64,000 bases of DNA from Lepturacanthus savala (lineage: Eukaryota > Chordata > Actinopteri > Scombriformes > Trichiuridae). A model generated the notes under the pieces. The model had not been told where the DNA came from, did no database searches, and saw only the letters and a program-made list of their open reading frames with translations. This document shows positions 35,871 through 47,800 of the stretch, in pieces; position 1 is the stretch's first letter; each line of letters begins with the position of its first letter. The position numbers and the translations under genes were made by a program. The stretch is from contig CM060465.1 of assembly GCA_030544235.1 (NCBI GenBank), forward strand, positions 15,881,988 to 15,945,987. The letters are read 5' to 3'.

Positions 35871-38492
35871 TCTAAATTTGAAACAGTTATCACAGTGACA
35901 TTTCAAAGAAAAAAAAACAAATAGATAAAATAAAGCATTCATTGTAATATAAAAAAAAATTGTCTAAATTGTCTACTGTCATGTCCTTAGAAAAAACAGC
36001 TGTATGAGTAACATTTTAATTTTTTATTTTAAGTATGAAATTAAAGGTTAATAGGCTTTAATGGGTTAATCCCGACTGCTTTAATCAAACTGCACTCTGT
36101 ATATTATTACTGGTCACAATTGTGGAATTTACACCTTTTAGTAAAATGTACACGCAGGCGTATACTTCTCTAAATTTATCAGTAGTGGAGCCTTTAAAGA
36201 ATATATGTGCAAAATATGATACCTTTATCTGTTAATTAAGGTGTTTTACTTACCACTATTTGTAAAGGTCTGAGGAAAACACCTTCTACCAGAAAGACAC
36301 ATAACCTTTCACTAGTATTTGTCTTCTCCTAGTGTACTGGTCTGAAGGGGAGTGCAACCACACATTCAACCCTTCCTCCTGTACACAGGGCTATAGCCAG
36401 GATCCTTCTATATTTACTACTTATATCCATCCAAACATCCAATCATAGCCTATTATTTATGGATAATTTATACTGTGATTGAACAATTTTCCTATTCCTA
36501 TTTAGCTTAGGCTACATTTACAGGAGGTTATAGGTTGCCATCTCTATTGGTTATCTGTTGCACCTGTAGGCTACTTCACTATTTTTCTCATTCTCTTAAT
36601 ATAATACAATTTTCACCTTATCACCTTTTTGCCTGGTCAATCATTCTTGCTGGTAGAAATGTTAACTTTAATTGATGCAATCTCTTACATTGCATCCTCT
36701 GATCCATTCACATGTGTTCTAAAAACAAATCTGAACTGTCACAACAGTATATATTTTGGCTCTGAAAGAGTCAAATCCACCATCTCCGTCACGTGAAACC
36801 GTGATGATGTCATAATAATTAGGCGAGCGTCATTGTTTTTTGGCTTTGTGGTAACACTTTTACTTGCTGAAATATAGCTTTAAGGAGAAAAATTTAAATG
36901 AAATAAAATTTAAGGAAAAAACACAGAGGTCATGACCTCAATGGTGGCTACGACCCAGCTTCTGTACTGTTCCCCCCGCCTGCTCTTTTTACATCATGCT
37001 ATCTTTCACCAACAGAAACAAACTGACAAAAATAGCACACGCTGCTTCCAAAATCACCAACCATCCCACACCTAACCTCACAGAGCTCAACCAACGAGCT
37101 GCCACACGCCTCTGAAAACAATAACCAATGACCAATGATCACCCTCTCACACTACTTCCATCTGGGCGCGGATACAGGACCCTAAGATGAAGACGGGGAT
37201 CATAACAACCTTTAATAATCCTGTGTGTCATTATTCATGTGGTGTTGTGCATGAATTTATATTCTGTGGTGTAACAACATTTTGGATATCCGATATTTCC
37301 GGCCTATTTAGCTCTGGTCTGGTCTTCACCGACTCTCCAACGGAAAAATATCTAGGTCTTTGGCTGCTAAATCCTGTTCACCAGCTAGTCACTAAATTTG
37401 TCTGTATGCTGTTAGTTGTTGAGCAGGTAGTGTAGCGAGGAGGACTGCAGCCGTTCTGTTGGTACTAAACTCAGACCTTTGACCCACAGATCACCTTCCT
37501 GACTGACTCTCTGGTCATCTTCCAGTTACGGCTGGGTGGGACATCTAGCTCACTCGACCATCTTTATAATACAATGTGAAATGTCTCTGTTCAAGGCGTG
37601 TTTACAGTCAAGCTAGTGGAGAACATAGCAGTGGTTTCAGCTAAAGGCAAGCTTACAGGTGCTACATAAATCAAATGTATGAATATTTATCATGATCTTT
37701 TATTTTGATAAAGTGCCCATGAGGATGTCTTAATATCTAAATAAATGTATTTGTTCAAAGGTGAATGATTTCAAAATACAACTCTTACTTTTATGACCAT
37801 TATATGACAATTTTCCCCCTTGGAACTTATGTCACCCTATATTACAGTTGTAAGGAGAGATATACAGTCTGTATATAAGTAGAGACAGAAGACTTCAACT
37901 CAAAGAAAAGTGTTTTATTATTTATTTGTTAATCTGCTTCTTTGAATTCTTCAGAACAGAACTGAATAAAACCAAATGGAAATGTTATAGTGCTTTTTAA
38001 CCATACAAAGTCTTGTCAGTTGGTGTTTGTAATAGAGGAAATTGTGAAATTTTTTTGTTTACCATAATCAGGAAGAATCAATAATGGTAGAGCAAATAAT
38101 GACTCCTTTCGTCATACCTCAGTTAGATGCACAGAGCGAAAATCATCCTTCCTTTCTTTGGAAGTGTGGTGATTGGTAAACTTGCTCTGTTGCAATGACT
38201 GCAGCCAACTGCTGGATTTACTTTAATAGTTTGAGTCTGATAAGACTGCACGTTACTCTTCCAGTCAGAACACCACTGAGATTCCACCGACTCTATATGC
38301 ATAGACATACACGTATGTATGAACGTAGACATGTGAATGCATGAACACCAGCAACAGTCACCTTTTAGCACATGCAGCAACAAAGACCCCAGTGTCTCAG
38401 TGGGGATGAGAAAGATACTTTAGACTATCACTCACACACTGAAAACACACACGCTTGCACACACCCAAGAAGGACTGTAGGTTTTTGGTAAA

Positions 38493-38620
38493 TGACGTCA
38501 GAGGTCAATAAGGGAAGTGAGCGAGTGAAGGAGGGAGTATTTTGGGGTGAATGTGTTTCACAGAGGAGGGAGGGTCAGTCTTGAGCTGTATAAATACAAG
38601 ACTGTGATGAACGCTGAGCA
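38493..38620 (+). promoter_or_regulatory. Transglutaminase promoter: consensus CRE and TATA box
   Basis: TGACGTCA at 38493-38500 is a perfect cAMP-response/ATF palindrome, followed at once by GAGGTCA, a nuclear-receptor half-site. TATAAATA at 38589-38596 is a strong TATA box, which places transcription start near 38620, about 70 bp before the first ATG (38693). Spacing fits an inducible or tissue-restricted pol II promoter. Factor binding is inferred. Confidence 0.65.
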
Positions 38621-38692
38621 TAAAAAGAAAAGTGTGAGGACATTTGAGGACAGTCGGAGTAACGTTTTATCGGGCAAAGATAAAGATCTGTG

Positions 38693-38723
38693 ATGGCCTA
38701 CCTTAAAAGTAAGTAATTCTTAC

Positions 38724-38808
<85 letters not shown>

Positions 38809-41800
38809 CTTCATGGGGGTATGACACTTTGTGTGAAAAATGTGCTGATGTATGACTTGACATTGAGGTGTGATATATGACCTATCCTAATTCATCTGTT
38901 ACGTAAATACTGGGACAAGCATATTACATTACACTGAGTGAGCTTCATTTATGGCACAAATATCATATTAATTACAATTACTTTAAAGGAGATAAATCTT
39001 TTGCAAAATATACTTAGATAGCAGTCTCATGTTTGTACAGTAAATATGAAATTATGTCCCAAAGATGGTAAGAGTAGCCAGTGTTGGGGTAGTTACTAAA
39101 AAAAAGTAACTAGTTACAAGTTACTAGTTACTTGTGAAATTTGTAACTATGTTACTTTACTAGTTACTGCATTTGAAAAGTAACTTCACTACTAGTTACT
39201 TTACTTTCCAGTTTTTTTAAGCAAATGTTAAAAGTTACCGCATGGATGGACAAATATCACAGCCTTTTCATCGCTTTATTTTCAAGTATCAGTAAAAGCT
39301 TACTTTCCTGTTAGTGGGTGTGAGCCGTCGGAACAGGTCTCAGCGTTCACTGAACCACTTGCCTGTAAGATAGGTCTGAGCCATTTAGTGAACGGCTTCC
39401 CGTGAAATAGTTCTGAACGAATCCACTGAATGACTTTAAGGGAAGCCGTTCAGTGTACGGCTTCCCGTAACAACTCAAAGTCACTTTACATTAAAAGCTA
39501 GTTAAAAACAAGAAATAAGAACAACAATAATACTGATATTATTATTATTAATAAAAAACCATTGTTATAATTATTACCCTTATTAAAATAACAACAAAGC
39601 ACACATGCACACATATACGCACACATATACACACACACGCACTCCGTCTTGAGTGTAATGCCTTACTGCACTTCGTTACCCGTGATGGTAATAACGTTAC
39701 TGTAATCCGTTTGTAACTTGTACTACTTTGTAACTCGTTACCCCCAACACTGAGAGTATCTTAGCGTAAAGATTGGAAAATGATGTTAATGCTGGGACAG
39801 AGCATGGCACCATGTCTCCCAAATTCTGACACCCATATACATGATGAATCTATGACTATGAGTTGATATTGGCCAAAGATATCAGGAGAGCACCATTACA
39901 ATAACTGACAGTAATTCATTAACCAAAGGTGTATTTGGACCAAGCTTCCCACTGAACAACTATAACTTCAAACTATTACCATTTTCTACCTCATATAACT
40001 GTGACTGTGCCAAGAACCTGCACCTTATTCCTGACTTTTGCACTATTCATACTGCTGTTTCCAATGTGCATATTACTGCCTACTTATAGTTTATATTTAT
40101 ATTTGTATGCTATGTTATTTGTGTGTTGTTTTATTCAATTTTATTTAATACCTTATTACTATTTTTATGTTTATTGATATGGCATTCAGGTGGACTTTTT
40201 TCTACACTCTACATGACAATTAATACTTTAAATCTTGATTCTTGAAGAGAGCTTCAAAACACCTCAATAAAACTTTTCACATTGAAAGAAGTAAAATCCC
40301 CTAGTGTATATAAGCTTTTTGGGCTGGGTATTAAAAAAACTCTTCTCACACAAAGATACATTGAACCAAAAAGAAAGATAGGATCCCTGAATCATGATGT
40401 ATACTTTACTGAAAGAATAAACTTAAAATATAGAACTAAGTAAAGATGTAGATGAGTCTATGTAGGCTTCAGAGGGTTAACAGCTAATCTGTTAACTCTG
40501 CTAGTAATAAAATTGTCCTACTCACCCCACTAAAGCTCACTATTCAACAGCATGTCTCTTAATGTAATCCCTACAAAGAAAAAGATACGTAATCCACTGA
40601 GCAAACCACAACATTTCAGTTTTTGTAGCCTAAGGTTTAAATGAAACATTTCCATTATTTTATTCTAAATTAGGTTAATCCTCTTCTGGCTATTGTTTCA
40701 TATTTACAGCATAGAGTAGTGTTTTCTTCCAAATTTTAGCAAAAATAATACTATAAATGTATTTTCCAAAATAAAAAAAAAACAAAAAAACAACACAATC
40801 AAGAAAACAACCTGATCATCAAATTCAGCCTGACTAGAAGGCACGTAATGCAACTATGCCGTTCCATGTGTAAGGTCCCAGTGAAAATCTTCCATCCCTG
40901 CAAGCATCATATTATACGTGATGGCCAAGCACAGACGGACTTTTTTGCAGAGCAGTTGCTGAACGTTGTCTCTTTTGGTCCTGTTAGGAATGATTACTGC
41001 CGTGGATCTGAGAAGTAATGAAAACAACTTGGCTCACCGTACCAGGGAGATTGATCGGAAGCGACTGATTGTCCGTAGGGGTCAGCCTTTCTCCATAACT
41101 CTGCAGTGCTCTGAAAATCTGTTGACCGAACAGCACCTGCAACTAGTCCTGCACCTTGGTGAGTACAGCTACATCTGGAAGCTACTGGAAGGAGGGTCAA
41201 TAATTCATTAGAAAACTAAGTTTAGGCCTGATGCAGCTTTGAAAATGCTGTCAGTAAGGTCAGTTTATTTTTGGTTTTGACAATATGAAAAATAAGGTAT
41301 TGCCAGGCTTCTTTATTAACACCTAAATTCAGATTGTTACATATAAAATCTCAGTTGGGGGAATACTAAAAAAATTCAATGGAGGTAGATGTTGAGGGAA
41401 TATCTGTTTGCTTGCAGTGGCGATATTGTGATGCTTAACCAGATAAGCAGCAAGAAATGTATTGATCTATAAATCTTTTCTCATCTCATACTTCCTTTAG
41501 GTAAGAAAGACAACATTGTGATCGAGGTTCAGGAGGAGTGTGGTGCCAAAGACATGTGGTGGTTTGACAAGCAGAACGTGTATGATGGAATCCTGCTGAC
41601 TCTGCACAGTCCAGCGGACGCTATCATTGGCCACTACCAGCTGTCTGTGTTGGTTAGGTCACCTGATGGACACATTTTGGAGAAAAACGAAGAAATTAGG
41701 TTCCATCTGCTCTTTAACCCATGGTGCAAAGGTAAAGGCAGTGCATGCACTCATTTGCTTTCTCTAAATGGTTACTTGACCTGAGTCTTGATTCAATCAT

Positions 41801-44800
41801 CTAATGGAAACAAAAAGCAAATCAAACTGCCCTCTAAAAACTGAAATTTTACAGATGGAAATATGTTGTATTTGGTACAATTAGTCCAATATAGTCTTAT
41901 TCCACTAGCAGATAGTTTAGCTATTTCAAGTTTTTTTTTTCATCTTCTTGATTTTAATCAATTTAATATTTTTTAAGGAAATATTGAGCCCGGGGCGACA
42001 CGGTGGAGCAGGGATTAGCGCTGCTGCCTCACAGCAAGAAGGTCACAGGTTCAAGACCTCCTTGGTCCTGGGTCTGGGACCTTTCTGTGTGGAATTTGCA
42101 TGTTCTCCCTGTGTCTGCGTGGGTTTTCACCGGGTACTCCGGCTTCCTCCCACAGTCCAAAAACATGCTGAGGTTAATTGGTGACTCTAAATTGCCCGTA
42201 GGTGTGAATGTGTGAGTAAATGGTGTGTGTGCCCCACGATTGGCTGGCGACCATCTGGGGTGTATCCCTGCCTCTTGCCGTAATGCGCTGGGATTGGCTC
42301 CAGCAGACCCCTGCGACCCTAATGAGGCATAAGCAGGTATAGAAGATGAGATGTTGAGCCTGTTTGGTTAAAACAAGATCTTATTGACCCAAAACAGAAA
42401 AAAAGAATTTAAATAAGCTGAATTATCTACAAGTGAAGTAAGATAATTCTACTAATTGTACCACAAACAAGATATCTTCACCTGTTAAGGTTTACATTTT
42501 TTGGAGTGTGGATATGTTTCTCCCTGATTTATTAACTAAATTTCATAAACAGCAAGAGTCACAGGGGTTGAAAGTTCCCCTTCACCACATATGAACCCAT
42601 ATGAGTAGATATGGAATGAATGAATGAAAAGATTTGTGGAGCATATTGGACAAAAAACGTCTACATTTTGATCTGTGCTTAATTAGTGATGAATAGTCAA
42701 ACTTCTATCAATAAAGTCTGTATTTGTGTGTGTACCAGATGATGCAGTGTACTTCCCTGATGAGAGTCAGCTCCAGGAGTATATTATGAATGAAAGTGGA
42801 CTCATTTACATGGGGGACTGGAATTACATCACCACCATTCCTTGGAATTATGGACAGGTACGTGACTTATGCATAACATTCATGTGTGTTCTGTGAATGG
42901 ATTGAATCTGCGTCTGCCAGGCCAGTACAGCGCATGTGTGAATTGTCACAGTAATGTGACAGTGGGGTTTCGGCTGAATCAACAAATCAGTTTGTTGGGC
43001 AGATAAAACTTGTGGACAGTAGGTGTCAGAATGTAATCAAACCACACAAACATGGGCTTGTCCCTTCTCAGACTGCTGAGAGGGCAGAGAGGAATTGGGC
43101 CAGACAGGCATTGGGAAACAACTGTAGCTTGAAATATGTTTCGAAACATTGTTGAGAAGCTTTTCTTGTTCTTGTCTGGTGTTTTCTCTCAATCTCCTGT
43201 CTCTCTGTCTTTCAGTTTGAGGACAATGTGATGGACATCTGTTTTGAAATCCTGGACAACTCCAAGGATGCCCTGAGGAACTACGAGATGCACATCAAGC
43301 GCAGATCTGACCCGGTCTACATCGGCAGGCTAATCACTGCGATGGTGACGATGTCTTCTACTCTTCTATGACTGAAAACAATGTCGACATCTTAATGACA
43401 AGACAAAAACACATTGAAACACATCGACAAGAGGAATCAAGCTAGTTCCGTAATAATGCAGAAAATCCTACTTCCAAAGAATTAAAACGAATTGAGGGAT
43501 GTTATGTATTGTTACCTAGGTTCAGACAAAGTTTATATAAAGTTTACACTTTGCTTCATGAAGTGGTTCACAGCTGTTGTTTCCTCCTGTCCAGATAAAT
43601 TCCCAAGGTGATCGGGGTGTGTTGGTCGGTAAATGGGACGAGCCGTACACTGGCGGTGTTTCACCCCTCCGATGGACCGGTAGCGTGCCAATACTCCAGC
43701 AGTGGAGCAATACCGGGGCCAGGGCCGTCAAATATGGCCAGTGTTGGGTGTTTGCGGGCGTTGCCTGCACAGGTGAAGGCTGTCGCAGATTTTACAGCTG
43801 CATGTTTCTTGGCAAAAACCTTGTCAACCTTGTCAAAACCTGATCAATATACAATCCATATGAGAATGTTTGTAATCTTTTCTCTGATGAGCCATGCACT
43901 GTACAACACCCCAACTTTTACAAAATGCATTTTGGGCTGGTTTGCATCAATATGGTCTGAAGAATTCATTCTATCAATTGCATTTGATCAATTGCTAATA
44001 ACTGTAAATGCAGACATCCCCACTGTAAGTGCCCCCCAAGTCGCCCAGAACTTCTGGGCAACTTGGGGGGATAAACATCTCCCTGAAATTACTTTTTGGA
44101 ACTTGGCATGTCTGTAAATGGCATGTTTATAAAGGGATATTTTAATAGTTATGTTTGAGCCAGGCTAGCTGTTTACCTGTTAGCAGTCTTTATACTAAGC
44201 TAAGTTATCACACTACTGGCAGTAGATTCATATTTACTGTAGAGACATCACATCAGCACTCTTCTTCCAATGCCCCTTGATGCTTTTGTGATATTGAGTT
44301 GTACAAATATATAAACATGCACATAAGTAGTCTAACTATAAAGTTGAATTAAAGCTAATTAAAACATTAACAATTAAACAATTAAAACAACTTAATTCCT
44401 AAATACTCATACAACATTCTCAAATACTAATAATGTATTATATTCAATTTTGGCCAAATCTGTTCCACTAGATGCTGATAAATGGCACTAAATCTTACAT
44501 ACTCGAATAATATTTCATAAACCAAGGGTAACGTAGTATAATCACAGATGCATAAGTATCTTCTGGACAAAAAGCCAGGCACTAATGGGGACTATATTCA
44601 AAATTTGAAGATAAACAGGATCAGGAAAGAACAAAGTCTGATGTGTATTTTCTTTTAAAGTGCTGCGCTGTCTGGGAATCTCAACACGCCACATCTCCAA
44701 CTACAACTCTGCCCATGATGCAGACGGAAACCTCTCTTATGACATCCTGCTGAATGAAAATCTGGAGCCCTTACCCAAAGCAGACAGTTGCTGGTAGGAC

Positions 44801-47800
44801 AACATGTGCACACGCACTCAAAAGATCACATAGTAGATATATTACAGTGCACATTACATTACCAAATAAAGTGATAAAATATGTTGACTCTTCTCTCATC
44901 TTCTCCCCATTATTTTAGGAACTTCCACTGTTGGGTGGAGTCTTGGATGAAGAGAGATGATCTCCCCAAAGGAAATGATGGCTGGCAGGTTTTGGATCCC
45001 ACCCCTCAAGAGCTGAGTGATGGTATGTTTATCATTTTGAACCTCATGTTGGTTGTTCGCCTCTCTTTCTTTCACTCATCTATCTATCCATGGTATGCAA
45101 TACATTTATTATTTCTGGTCAAATATTGAATTCAAAGCTAGATTGTGTTTCTTGATAACCTTGTGATCAAAACTGACAGAAATCACTAAATCCCTGACAG
45201 AATAAATTTCTTCTCCTCAGGTGCATATTGCTGTGGTCCGTGTCCAGTGAAAGCTATCAAGGAGGGAAATCTGGCAGTAAAGTATGATGCTCCATTTATA
45301 TTCGCTGAGGTCAATGCTGACACGATCTACTGGATTGTCCACAGAAATGGACAACGGCAGAAGGTGATTGGTTTATGTTTGGACTGCCTTGTGAGGTCCC
45401 CTTTAAAAATGTATGTAATTTAATATTCATCTCTGTATCTTTATTTCTGATTTACTCTTCATAAACCTCCTTATTTATCTTGTACTGGCCCTTTTGCAGC
45501 TCCTCAGTTCAGCCTCTGTCTGAAACAGGCTGCTTAGCCCCAGTCTTTTTAAGGCCCTCACTATTCAGATTGGCCAGCTTCCAGAAGCTACGTCACCTGA
45601 TGTAGTAATCAGAGTCATTTGGGGTTACTGCTGATGAACCCAACATTTCCTCCTTCAGATTTACTCTCATTTGTGTGCAATTAAGTCTGACTTAAGTCCC
45701 CATCTCTGCATACAATTGTCTCAGTATTTGGAATTTTGGAGATGTTTACTGTGGATATCTGTCATTATAAAATTATACATATGACAAATAATAAGGAACA
45801 ACATAATAGATCCATTTGATAATTTCCATGGTGAATAATGATTATTATCCTTATTGTTACAGATGAGAGTGTACCAGTCAAGCGTGGGGAAGAACATCAG
45901 CACCATGAGTGTTTACAACCACAAAAGAGAAGATGTCACTTTGCACTACAAATATCCTGAAGGTAAGTTTTACAGTAAAGGCCAGAGGGGTAGTTGGATA
46001 TGAATATAGACCCTGATAAACTCTGATTGATTGTAATCACATTCCTTTAGTCCTGCATATTCACCAACACTCCATAGCCTCAATTGTCTGCCTATGTTTC
46101 TTTCCTGATTGTAAGACTCATCATTTCATGATTATGTTTTACATTGAAACTGTATCAGTTCTACATAATAAGTTGGGCACTCCAAGCTGCAGCGTTCTGC
46201 AACATTACTGTACTCTTTTCAACTTGTGTAATATCAGTATATCTGTCTAGACTTGTGGTTAGGATTTTTGTCATGGACAAACCTATTTCACCCAGGTTCC
46301 GCCAAGGAGAGAGAAGTGTACAAGAAGGCGGCACAGCAAATCAACGAGCCAAACACTGACACCGTAGAACCAGGACAACTGGACATGAGCATCAAGCATG
46401 CTCAGCCTGTATTCGGGACTGACTTTGATGTGGTTATTATGGTATGGCTTCTCAGACTGTAGATGAATGAATTGCTGAAACAATGAAATGATAATATTGC
46501 TGTCATCTATATCCATCCAACCCTGATTTCTTCCTGCAGGTGAAGAACAATGGAGGAGAAACTGCTCAAGCTGAGCTCACCATGCTGGCAAGGGCTGTGA
46601 CTTACAATTCTTTCCACCGGAGGGAGTGTCGGAGAGAGACAGTCAACATCACTGTGGCAGCTCATGCAGGTTGGTAGCTCAAATAAACCTGCATGCCTTC
46701 GGTACCGGCTCTTACATTTGTTGCATTCACGTGTGTACATGTGTGTTCAGTTCACAGGGAAGTGCTGCGTGTGAACTATGAAGACTATTATAAGTGTATC
46801 TATGAGCACCATCTGATCAGGGTGCAAGCGTTCTTGCAGGCTCCCGGGCTGAATGAACCCATCATGACTCTGGCCACTATTTCACTGAGTGTGCCAGAAC
46901 TTGATATCAAGGTGGGTACAGGCAGAGACACCAAGAGGTTATTTGGGCTGTCTTATAAATAGACTTAATAAAACTTTGATGAATTACAAACTTCGATAAA
47001 CTACAAACGTTTTGAGTGTGCAGTTAATCTCTTGTGAAATATCATAATTATACACAGTTGGAGGTTGTCATCACAGTAGTTAAAGTCCTCCTCCACTCCA
47101 AATCGTCTTGGTCGTACACTCAACTGTTTGAGCTTGACTGTGCAGAATGATGTATGTGCAGAGTTTGACAACAAAAGGCTGTTTTTACATTTGCATTTGC
47201 TAAAAATGGATACTTTCTTTGCACTCTTTGAAAATCAAATTTTCAGTGGCAGGCCTGCGAGTGCGATCTGTGACGTCACAAATGAAGCCAATCCTGTTCA
47301 AATATTCACCTCATACAAGTGAAAAATGGAGTTTGCAGTGAAGGAGACTTCTTTTGTGAAGGAGTACATTTTTTAATTGAAATATATTTGCATATTTATA
47401 TACTCTTACTGAGGGAGATGTAATTCATTTTAATGATTTGAACATCATTATACTTTTGGGGGGGAAAAAACAGACACACATTATTCCAAGCAGAGTATAT
47501 GTCTTAATACATGTCTGAAGGGGATCTTTAAATCTCCTGCTGGTGTAATTATAAACCACCAGTGGTGACTATTCTAATCAAAATTAGGAACCCAAGAACT
47601 TTACCTGCATTTTGACTTGAGGAACCAGTGTTCATATTTAGTTCCTATGCTGTATTTCTTGCATGTATTATTTTGCCTTATATACTCCCTGTAGAATAGA
47701 GAGCTATTTTCTTTGTTTCTTCAGGTGGTTGGGAAGGCCATTTTAGGGGAGAAGATGACAGCCCATATCTCCTTCACTAACCCTCTACCAGTCCCACTGG

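Larger units (their letters stand above)
28677..38492. other. Gene-free, transposon-dense spacer between exosc6 and the transglutaminase
   Basis: No exon with conserved protein similarity is seen over about 9.8 kb. Recognised contents, listed separately: decayed Tc1 pieces at 28806-29650 and 29886-31070, a TA-flanked MITE at 31829-32348, SINE-like fragments at 32623-32722 and 33949-34148, a TA repeat, a broken Tc1 element at 33640-34436, a GT repeat and a tRNA-derived SINE at 35660-35870. Stretches 31070-31820, 32723-33520, 34524-35640 and 35871-38490 hold nothing I can name. A 22-bp word (AGTAGTGGAGCCTTTAAAGA and 2 nt more) occurs at about 33591 and 36180. Confidence 0.6.

Noticed and set aside
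36780..36830. CACGTG and TGATGTCA motifs as an enhancer
   Set aside because: Short motifs alone in a spacer, 1.8 kb from any promoter, with no further support.
47128..47322. 64-residue ORF in the transglutaminase intron as an extra exon
   Set aside because: Flanking splice sites are poor and the joined frame of known exons is already complete without it.
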